This document shows positions 50,762 to 57,184 of a stretch of 64,000 bases of DNA, in pieces; the first letter of the stretch is position 1; every line of letters begins with the position of its first letter. The stretch is from the NCBI RefSeq assembly GCF_028416635.1, contig NZ_CP114013.1, forward strand, positions 3,968,001 through 4,032,000, in the 5' to 3' direction. The notes beneath the pieces were generated by a model. The model was not told the origin of the DNA, made no database searches, and was given only the letters and a program-made list of their open reading frames with translations. The position numbers were made by a program, and so were the translations under genes. This DNA is from Baekduia alba (GTDB lineage Bacteria > Actinomycetota > Thermoleophilia > Solirubrobacterales > Solirubrobacteraceae).

Positions 50762-51239
50762 TCACAGCTCCGCCAACCGCCGCACCAGGAACCGCCGCTC
50801 GGGCTCGGTGAGCGCGCGCTCGATCGCCCGCGTGTAGGCCACGGCGGCCGCGTCGACGTCCCCGACCCGGCGCAGGAGCTCGGCGCGCGTCGAGTCGACG
50901 TAGCGGTAGTCGCCGAGCTCCAACGCGTCCACGGCGGCCAGCGCGCCCGCGGGATCGCCGGCCTCCGCGACCGCGACCGCGCGGCTCAGCTCGACCACCG
51001 GCGAACCCGACAGCGTGGCGAGCTCGCAGTAGAGCGCCGCGACCTGCGGCCAGTCGACCGGCCGCTCGGCCTGGAGCGACGCGATGGCCGCCTGGAGGAC
51101 ATAGGGCCCGCGGCCCTGCAGGCCGATCGCGCGGTCCAGCGCCGCGCGGCCCTCCGCGCTCACGCTGCGCGCCCTCGGCGGCCTGTCCAGGGCCGTCGTA
51201 CCGGCCGGGCCGCTCGTGGATCAGGATCGCGTAGCGCAC
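50762..51239 (-). pseudogene. Fused remnant: YCII-domain N-terminus plus ECF sigma-factor C-terminus
   Basis: A GTG at 51239 with AAGGAG upstream begins VRYAILIHERPGRYDGPG, the normal N-terminus of a YCII/DGPF protein. After about 20 residues similarity ends. In another frame from about 51180, the sequence is RALDRAIGLQGRGPYVLQAAIASLQAE with VDWPQVAALYCELATLSGSPVVELSRAVAVAEAG, ending 50762. That is the C-terminal helical domain of SigJ-like ECF sigma factors (DUF6596 type). YCII genes normally precede such sigma genes, so one deletion seems to have removed the rest of YCII and the sigma DNA-binding domains. Confidence 0.7.
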
Positions 51240-51342
51240 TGCTGGCTCCTTCGTCGTCGTCAACACGCCTCGATCACATGACGGACGCGGGCGGCAGAGT
51301 GCGACACCGGGGCGGACGGCATCGTCGGGCGGCTATGCGTCG

Positions 51343-51366
51343 GGCGACCAATACGTATTGGTCGCC
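51343..51366. promoter_or_regulatory. Perfect 24-bp palindrome upstream of the P450
   Basis: The half GGCGACCAATAC is followed immediately by its exact reverse complement, giving a gapless 24-bp palindrome centred between 51354 and 51355. It lies 51 nt before the P450 ATG. The length and perfection fit a TetR- or GntR-type operator. The core ATACGTAT shares its half-site with the dyad at 53162-53176. Confidence 0.72.
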
Positions 51367-51417
51367 GCCCCACGGGCCGGCATACGGTCGGCGCACTGTC
51401 TCCGAGGAGGAAGCGCG

Positions 51418-52707
51418 ATGACCACCGACACGCCCATCAGGCCTCCGGCCCCCGCCGGGTTCGACCCGTTCTCCCAGGACTTCCTCGCCGACCCGCACAC
51501 GTTCTGGCAGGGCGCGCGCCAGCACTCCGTCTTCTTCTACGAGCCGCTGCGGTGCTGGGTGCTCACCGACCACGCCGACGTGACCGCCGCCTTCAAGAAC
51601 TGGCAGACGTTCTCCTCGCGCGTGCTGCGCGTGGCGCCGCTGCCCGAGGACACGCGCGTTCCCGCGCAGACGCGCGAGATCCTGTCCAACCTGATGGCCC
51701 ACGCCATCATCAACATGGACCCGCCCGAGCACACCGTCCATCGCAAGAGCACCCAGAAGGCGTTCACGCGGCCGCTGGTGGCCCAGTCCGAGCCGATGAT
51801 CCGGCAGCTGGCCAACGAGCTGATCGACGACTTCGCCGACCGCGGCGAATGCGATCTCGTCGGCGACTACTTCCACAAGCTGACGACCGGCGTCATCGTC
51901 CGGATGGCGGCGATGCCGGCCGAGATCCTGCCGCGCTTCCGCGGGTGGATCGACGACCTGCAGGGCCTGATGACACTCCAGCAGTTCGGCGCCGACGACG
52001 AGCCCACCCAGCTCCCCGCGCCGGTCGAGGTCCTCGAGGAGCGCTACCTGCGCGTGGCCGAGGCCTACCCCGCGTTCAAGGCCTACCTCGACGACCGTCG
52101 CGCGAACCCGCGCGACGACCTCGCGTCGGCGATGCTCCAGGCGACCAACGACGACGGCACGCCCGCGATGTCCTACGACCACATCCTCGGGCACATCGTC
52201 GGCCTCGCCGTCGCCGGCAGCGAGACGACGACCGGGCTCATGAGCCAGCTGGTGCGCCTCTTCGGCGACCGGCCCGAGCTGCTCGACGAGATCGGCGCCG
52301 ACCCCGACCTCTGGGACAACGCGGTCGAGGAGGGCCTGCGCCGCCTGGCGGTCGTCAACAACCTGCTGCGCGTCACCACCGCGGAGGTCGAGGTCGCCGG
52401 CGTCACGATCCCGGCGCGCTCCCCCGTCCTGCTCAACGTCGCCGGCGCCAACAGCGACGCCGCGGTGTTCGACGACCCGCTGGCCTTCGACCTGCACCGC
52501 GCCAACCGCGACGACCACCTCGGCTTCGGGCTGGGCCGGCACTTCTGCTCCGGCGCGCCGCTGGCGCGGCTCGAGGCGCGCTGCGCGCTGCAGGAGCTCT
52601 ACCGCCGCCTGCCCGACCTGCGCGTCGTCGCCGACCAGCCGTTGGAGTACAAGCCGGCGGTGACGGTGCGCGGGCTCAAGCGCCTGCGCGTCCGTTGGGC
52701 TGCGTGA
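51418..52707 (+). CDS. Cytochrome P450
   Basis: This 429-residue soluble bacterial P450 has I-helix AGSETTT (oxygen activation), K-helix EEGLRRL (ExxR) and heme-binding FGLGRHFCSGAPLAR with proximal Cys377. Length and motifs fit the CYP class that takes electrons from a ferredoxin; none is encoded nearby. GAGGAGG ends 7 nt before the ATG. It starts 51 nt downstream of the 24-bp palindrome, so it is probably tightly repressed. It is convergent with the MarR gene, overlapping 32 nt. Substrate unknown. Confidence 0.93.
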   Translation: MTTDTPIRPPAPAGFDPFSQDFLADPHTFWQGARQHSVFFYEPLRCWVLTDHADVTAAFKNWQTFSSRVLRVAPLPEDTRVPAQTREILSNLMAHAIINMDPPEHTVHRKSTQKAFTRPLVAQSEPMIRQLANELIDDFADRGECDLVGDYFHKLTTGVIVRMAAMPAEILPRFRGWIDDLQGLMTLQQFGADDEPTQLPAPVEVLEERYLRVAEAYPAFKAYLDDRRANPRDDLASAMLQATNDDGTPAMSYDHILGHIVGLAVAGSETTTGLMSQLVRLFGDRPELLDEIGADPDLWDNAVEEGLRRLAVVNNLLRVTTAEVEVAGVTIPARSPVLLNVAGANSDAAVFDDPLAFDLHRANRDDHLGFGLGRHFCSGAPLARLEARCALQELYRRLPDLRVVADQPLEYKPAVTVRGLKRLRVRWAA

Positions 52708-53158
52708 GCTCGGCGGTGGCCGTCTGCCCCGCCGTCGCGGCGCGCGCCAGGAAGCCGGCCACGAGCTCCAGCTCGGCGGCCGTGTAGGACGCGCAGATCT
52801 CGTCGACCGCGGTGTTCATGCCCCCGTACAGCCGGACGAGGTCGCCGTTGCGCCGGCCCAGCCCGCGGACGACGACCGCCCGCCCGTCCTGCGCGCTGCG
52901 CTCCCGCACCACCCAACCGCCGCGCTCGAGGCGGTCCAGGATGCCCGTGATCGTCGCCGCGTGCAGTCCCGCGCGGCGCGCGAGCGCGGTCGGGCTGAGG
53001 GGCCCCTCGCGCACGATCAGGTCCAGGCAGTTGAGGTCGACCTGGCGGAGGTCGACCCGGGCACCGACCTGGTGGTTGAGCAGCGACAGCTGGATGCTCA
53101 GCGCACGCATCGTGCTCTTGATCGTGGCCGTCGAGACGGCTTTTTCTTTGGAAGTCAT
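52676..53158 (-). CDS. MarR-family transcriptional regulator
   Basis: This 160-residue regulator has an N-terminal dimerisation helix and a winged helix with LSPTALARRAGLHAATITGILDRLERGGWVVRERSAQDGRAVVV, the canonical MarR recognition helix and wing Asp-Gly-Arg. C-terminal helices follow. It is divergent from the hemerythrin gene at 53233, with an ATACG-N5-CGTAT dyad next to its ATG. It is convergent with the P450 gene. A role in oxidative or aromatic stress is typical for the family. Confidence 0.88.
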   Translation of the reverse strand: MTSKEKAVSTATIKSTMRALSIQLSLLNHQVGARVDLRQVDLNCLDLIVREGPLSPTALARRAGLHAATITGILDRLERGGWVVRERSAQDGRAVVVRGLGRRNGDLVRLYGGMNTAVDEICASYTAAELELVAGFLARAATAGQTATAELTQPNGRAGA

Positions 53159-53161
53159 ATG

Positions 53162-53176
53162 ATACGGTCTTCGTAT
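53162..53176. promoter_or_regulatory. MarR-type dyad ATACG-N5-CGTAT
   Basis: The dyad lies 3 nt upstream of the MarR ATG and 56 nt before the hemerythrin gene at 53233. It is likely an autoregulatory site shared with the hemerythrin. The half-site ATACG also forms the core of the 51343 palindrome. Confidence 0.5.
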
Positions 53177-53232
53177 TATCTGATTTGCGTAATAGATCCT
53201 AGCGATCCACCCCACCGAGGAACAGACACGGC

Positions 53233-53868
53233 ATGAGCGCCACCGACAAGGACCCGATCGACTTCACGATGATGTACGTCACGCACGACGCGCTGCGGCG
53301 CGACGTGCGCCGGCTGGCGTCCGCCGCGTCCACGCGACGCGCCGACACGCCCGCGGTCCGCAAGGGCTGGGAGAACTTCAAGGCCCAGCTGCACCTGCAC
53401 CACACGGTGGAGGACGACGACCTCTGGCCGCGGCTCTACCAGGCCATCGGCGACCGTCCGGACCGCCGCAAGCTGCTGGAGGACATGGAGGCCGAGCACG
53501 CCGTCCTCGACCCGCTGCTGACCGCCACCGACGACGCGTTCACCACCATGTCGGGCGACGCGCTCAACGATCGCCTCGTCGAGCTCACCGCCGCGCTGGA
53601 CACCCACTTCGAGCACGAGGAGCAGAGCGCGCTCCCGCTCATCCAGGAGGTCCTGACCGAGAAGGACTGGAAGAGCTTCGGCAAGTCGATGGCCAAGGCC
53701 CAGGGCTTGAGCGGCGCGGCCGTCTACGTGCCGTGGATCGTCGACGGCGCGACGGCGGAGAAGCGCCGCCAGTTCTTCTCGGTCCTCCCCGCGCCCGTCA
53801 AGGTGCTCAACCGGCTGGTGTGGGAGCCGCGCTACCGCCGCAGCGGACCGTGGGCGGCCGGCGCCTGA
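53233..53868 (+). CDS. Hemerythrin-domain protein (paralogue 2)
   Basis: This 211-residue paralogue of the protein at 15467 has the same opening (IDFTMMYVTHDALRRDV), HLHHTVEDDDLWPRLYQAIGD, EAEHAVLDPLL, HFEHEEQSALPLIQEVL and the C-terminal YVPWIVDGA ... EPRYRRSGPWAAGA. The di-iron ligands are present. The C-terminal extension is as conserved as the hemerythrin core, which implies it matters for function. It is divergent from MarR and probably induced by the signal that releases it, in contrast to copy 1, which is embedded in the catabolic operon. Confidence 0.87.
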   Translation: MSATDKDPIDFTMMYVTHDALRRDVRRLASAASTRRADTPAVRKGWENFKAQLHLHHTVEDDDLWPRLYQAIGDRPDRRKLLEDMEAEHAVLDPLLTATDDAFTTMSGDALNDRLVELTAALDTHFEHEEQSALPLIQEVLTEKDWKSFGKSMAKAQGLSGAAVYVPWIVDGATAEKRRQFFSVLPAPVKVLNRLVWEPRYRRSGPWAAGA

Positions 53869-53878
53869 GCGGCGCCGG

Positions 53879-54436
53879 TCAGTCCGCGGCCGCGAACGGC
53901 GACTCGACCGGCAGCTGCAGACGCCACACGTTGGCGACCGTGGCGTGGGCCACGTAGCGGCCCGCGAGCAGCAGGCACGCGACCGCGACCTCGTCGCCCA
54001 CGACGCGCTTGAGGCGCAGGAACGCGGGCTCGCAGCCGCTGCCGAACCGGCGCGTGACGCACGTCGCCAGCGCGTGCGCCGCGCGCTCGGCCGGTGAGAA
54101 CGACGGGAACGCGTGCAGCGTCCCGTGCGAGAGCGAGCGGACCTCGTCGGCGTCCATCCCGATCTTCAGCGCCAGCCGCTCGTGCTGGATGCGCTCGTAG
54201 GCGTTGCCGGTGTCGCCGGCGATCGTCAGCGCGATGATCTCGACGACGCGCTCGGGCAGCACGGCCTTGAGCGCTTCGGTGAACTCGTAGAAGTGCAGCA
54301 GGGCGTCGGGCTGGTGACCGGCGTGCGTGAAGAACGCCCCGAGGTAGCCGAGCCGGTCGACCCGCGGCGCGAGACGCTCCCTGAGCGGTGAGGGAAGGTC
54401 GGCGAGATCGAGCGGCTGGACCGCGTCACTGCGCAT
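53879..54436 (-). CDS. Carboxymuconolactone-decarboxylase/AhpD-like protein
   Basis: This 185-residue all-helical protein has the CMD-family pattern VVEIIALTIAGDTGNAYERIQHERLALKIGMDADEVRSLSHG, followed by AERAAHALATCVTRRFGSG. The CxxC redox motif of AhpD peroxidases is missing; only single Cys residues occur. It may therefore be a decarboxylase-like or non-enzymatic member. It is divergent from the LysR gene at 54551, an arrangement that often means direct control. Confidence 0.75.
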   Translation of the reverse strand: MRSDAVQPLDLADLPSPLRERLAPRVDRLGYLGAFFTHAGHQPDALLHFYEFTEALKAVLPERVVEIIALTIAGDTGNAYERIQHERLALKIGMDADEVRSLSHGTLHAFPSFSPAERAAHALATCVTRRFGSGCEPAFLRLKRVVGDEVAVACLLLAGRYVAHATVANVWRLQLPVESPFAAAD

Positions 54437-54550
54437 GCCGCGGACGTTACGTCGGCGCCTGTGGGCCGACAAATACCCATCTGACGCGGTTGACGTCGCG
54501 AAATGCCTATGGACGCGGCCAGAGCCATTGGCCTATGGTCGGCACCAGTC

Positions 54551-55534
54551 GTGTCGCGAACCTTCGACAACCGGATCACCTTCCAGAAGCTCGAGATCCT
54601 GTGCCTCGTCGTCGACCTCGGCGGGGTCACGCGGGCGGCCGAGCACCTCTGGGTCGCGCAGCCGGTCGTCACCGCCCACATCCGCTCGCTGCAGGAGCGG
54701 CTGGGCGTGACGCTCTTCCACCGCGAGGGCCGGCGGACGATCCTCACCGACGCCGGCCAGCAGGTGTACCAGTGGGCCCAGGACGTCCTGTCGCGCACCG
54801 AGCAGATGCAGCGCGAGATCGACGGGCTCGCCGACGGCTCGGGCGGCCCGGTGGCGATCGCGGCGAGCATGTCGCTGGGCAGCTACCTGCTGCCGCCGAT
54901 CCTCTCGGACTTCCGCGAGCGCTACCCGGGCGTCGAGATCACGCTGATCGTCGAGGACCCCGAGGGCGCCGTCACGTCGGTCGAGCGCGGCGAGAGCGAC
55001 CTGGCGTTCATCGTCGCGCCGTCGCCGCCGCAGAACCCCGCGCTGGAGTGCCGGCAGGTCGGCGACGACGACCTCGTCCTGGTCGCCGCGCCGGACTTCC
55101 GCCCGGGCCTCGAGGAGATGTCGGTGAGCGAGCTCGCCGACATGCCGCTGGTCTCGACGCCGCGCAGCCACCTGCGCCGCGAGATGGTCGACCGCCAGCT
55201 CTCGGCTCATGGCGTGCGGACCAGCAACATCATCATCGAGCTCGGCCATCCCGAGGCGATGAAGCACGCCACCCAGGCCGGGCTCGGCGCGTGCCTGCTG
55301 TTCCGCGCGGCGGTCGAGCAGGAGCTGCGCGACCGCCGGCTCGTGGAGATCGCGCTGACCGACGCGTCGATGACCGTGCCGGTGTACCTGGTGTCGCGTC
55401 TGACCAAGGCGCTCACCCCGGCGCAGACCGCGATCGTCGAGGCGGTCTGCCAGCACTTCGCGCTGGCCGCCCCGGCGCCCCCACCCGCGCCCCCACCCGC
55501 ACCCGCACCCGCACCCGCACCCGCAGGCGACTAG
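54551..55534 (+). CDS. LysR-family transcriptional regulator with Pro/Ala tail
   Basis: This regulator has about 327 residues (GTG 54551, chosen so that about 15 residues precede the helix-turn-helix; ATG 54503 would add 16). Its winged helix is TFQKLEILCLVVDLGGVTRAAEHLWVAQPVVTAHIRSLQERLGVTLFHR. The co-inducer domain starts near VAIAASMSLGSYLLPPIL. The last 20 residues alternate Ala and Pro, encoded by a hexamer repeat. It is divergent from the CMD-family gene. The direct repeat CCTATGG near 54507 and 54532 could be part of its own site. Confidence 0.87.
   Translation: MSRTFDNRITFQKLEILCLVVDLGGVTRAAEHLWVAQPVVTAHIRSLQERLGVTLFHREGRRTILTDAGQQVYQWAQDVLSRTEQMQREIDGLADGSGGPVAIAASMSLGSYLLPPILSDFRERYPGVEITLIVEDPEGAVTSVERGESDLAFIVAPSPPQNPALECRQVGDDDLVLVAAPDFRPGLEEMSVSELADMPLVSTPRSHLRREMVDRQLSAHGVRTSNIIIELGHPEAMKHATQAGLGACLLFRAAVEQELRDRRLVEIALTDASMTVPVYLVSRLTKALTPAQTAIVEAVCQHFALAAPAPPPAPPPAPAPAPAPAGD
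55495..55524. repeat. Tandem ACCCGC hexamers in a coding sequence
   Basis: Five exact ACCCGC units, preceded by imperfect copies from about 55477, encode the Pro-Ala tail of the LysR protein. The repeat ends just before the touching stop codons of this gene and the convergent SnoaL gene. Slippage would change tail length in two-residue steps without a frameshift. Confidence 0.8.
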
Positions 55535-56040
55535 CCGGGCTCGCCGACGAACGCCCGCCACGTCGGCCAGGCGTAGGGCAGCGTGCCGCGGCCGACGATC
55601 CCACGCGGCCAGTCGGCCGGCGGCTGGGCCAGCGGCCGCTCGTCGAGCTCGAGCCCGTAGAAGAGCTGATGGTCGCGACGCGCGAAGAGCCAGCGCCCGG
55701 CGTGGCGCTCGTACTCGTCCTGGTAGACGATGGCCTGCCGCACCCAGCGCTCGTCGTCGCCGAGCTCCGCGAGGCAGTGCACGGAGCCGCGCGCGTGGTC
55801 GGCGTCGACCAGGTCGATCACGTGCCCGCCGACGAGCGTGAAGCCGACGCGACCGCCGGTGCCCGTCCGGAACGCGGTCGTGAACTCGGCCTCCAGCGCC
55901 GCGCGCCCGGTGGCGCCGCCCAGCGTGGCGCAGTCCTCGGTGAACAGCGTGGCGAGCGCCGCGAAGTCGCGCATGTCCATGGCCAGCGCGTAGCGGGCGG
56001 CGAGCTGGCGGATCTGCTCGCAGGCGTCGGCCGGCGTCAC
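55531..56040 (-). CDS. SnoaL-like protein (NTF2 fold) 1
   Basis: This 169-residue protein has the cone-shaped NTF2/SnoaL pattern: an N-terminal helix pair (EQIRQLAARYALAMDMRDFAALATLFTEDCA), then strands GGHVIDLVDADHARGSVHCLAEL and WVRQAIVYQDEYERHAGRWLFARRDHQLFYG. Such proteins act as cyclases, dehydratases or isomerases of ring compounds. The start is GTG overlapping the next SnoaL stop. It is the last gene of the second importer operon. Confidence 0.8.
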   Translation of the reverse strand: MTPADACEQIRQLAARYALAMDMRDFAALATLFTEDCATLGGATGRAALEAEFTTAFRTGTGGRVGFTLVGGHVIDLVDADHARGSVHCLAELGDDERWVRQAIVYQDEYERHAGRWLFARRDHQLFYGLELDERPLAQPPADWPRGIVGRGTLPYAWPTWRAFVGEPG

Positions 56041-56465
56041 GGCGAGGGCTCGGCAAACGCGTCGGCGCGGGCGCCGGCGGTCCACACCGCCGTCAGCACG
56101 ACGCGGCTCAACCGCCAGCCGGCGGCCGTGCGCCGCGCCGAGAAGCGGTACCAGCCGCCGACGTCGAAGTGCACGTCGGGCGCGTGCGCGTGCTGGACGT
56201 GGACGGCGACGAGGTTCGCGCGGATCGAAGCCTCGTCGCCGTCGACCGCGACCAGCAGGTTGGTGATGACGTGCTGGGTGGCCGCGAACGCGCCGAGCGC
56301 CGAGCGCCCCGCCTCCGCCACGGCGTCGCGGCCGTCGTGGCGGCCGAAGGGGTACTCGGCGACGACGTCCTCGGTGAGCACGCGGTCGGCCGCGTCGAAG
56401 GTCCGCTCGTCGGCCATCGCGCCGTAGCGGCTGACGAGCTCCTCCAGCTCCGTGCGGTCGGTCAT
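56037..56465 (-). CDS. SnoaL-like protein (NTF2 fold) 2
   Basis: This 142-residue SnoaL-family protein has LEELVSRYGAMADERTFDAADRVLTEDVVAEYPFGRHDGRDAV, TQHVITNLLVAVDGDEASIRANLVAVHVQHA and GGWYRFSARRTAAGWRLSRVVLTAVW. It overlaps both neighbours by four bases. Two adjacent but different NTF2-fold proteins could form a heteromer or act on successive intermediates of the compound imported by the ABC system. Confidence 0.8.
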   Translation of the reverse strand: MTDRTELEELVSRYGAMADERTFDAADRVLTEDVVAEYPFGRHDGRDAVAEAGRSALGAFAATQHVITNLLVAVDGDEASIRANLVAVHVQHAHAPDVHFDVGGWYRFSARRTAAGWRLSRVVLTAVWTAGARADAFAEPSP

Positions 56466-57184
56466 GCGGCGACCCCGAGGTACTGCTTGAACACGCCGGA
56501 CTCCTGCAGTTGCGCAGGCGGGCCGGCGTAGGAGATCGCGCCGCGGCGCAGCACGTAGGCGACATCGGCCATCGCCAGGGCGCGCGTCGCGAACTGGTCG
56601 ACGACCAGCAGCGCGATGCCCTGTGCCGGCAGCCCCTCCAAGAACGCGAAGATCTCGTCGAGGACCAACGGCGCGAGCCCGAGCGAGACCTCGTCGACCA
56701 CGACCAGCGTCGGCGACCGCGTGTACGCGGCGGCCACGGCGAGCATCTGCTGCTCGCCGCCGCTCATCGTCCCGGCCGCCTGGCCCAGCCGGCGCCCGAG
56801 GATCGGGAACGCCGCGACGGCGCGCTCCAGCGCGGCGTCGGCGGTGCCCTTGGGCGCCTGCATCGCGAGGTTCTCGCGGACCGTCAGCCCGCGGAACACG
56901 CCGCGGCCCTCCGGCACGTGGCAGAGCCCGGCCGCGAAGCGGCGATGGGCCTTCACCGCCGTGACGTCGACGCCGTCGAGCCACACGCTGCCGGCGGTCG
57001 CGGGGAGCAGCCCGGACACCGTCCGCAGCAGCGTGGTCTTGCCCGCTCCGTTGGACCCCAACAACGCTGCGACGCCGCCCGCGGGCACCGCCAGCGAGAC
57101 GTCGCGCAGCACGGTCGTGCGGCCGTAGCCGCTCGACAGGCCCTCGACGCGCAGCACGGCCGCGTTCTCGGTCGCGCCGGTCAT
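56462..57184 (-). CDS. ABC transporter ATPase, LivF type (second importer)
   Basis: The 240-residue ATPase has Walker A GSNGAGKTT, VPEGRGVFRGLTVRENLAM, a signature MSGGEQQMLAVAAAYTRSPTLVVVDEVSLGLAP and VVDQFATRAL. It is the only separate ATPase of this importer; the other is fused to the permeases at 57181. It overlaps the fusion gene by four bases. Confidence 0.9.
   Translation of the reverse strand: MTGATENAAVLRVEGLSSGYGRTTVLRDVSLAVPAGGVAALLGSNGAGKTTLLRTVSGLLPATAGSVWLDGVDVTAVKAHRRFAAGLCHVPEGRGVFRGLTVRENLAMQAPKGTADAALERAVAAFPILGRRLGQAAGTMSGGEQQMLAVAAAYTRSPTLVVVDEVSLGLAPLVLDEIFAFLEGLPAQGIALLVVDQFATRALAMADVAYVLRRGAISYAGPPAQLQESGVFKQYLGVAA

Noticed and set aside
55477-55524. Short repeats as a CRISPR array
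   Set aside because: The units are contiguous hexamers inside a coding sequence, without spacers or cas genes.
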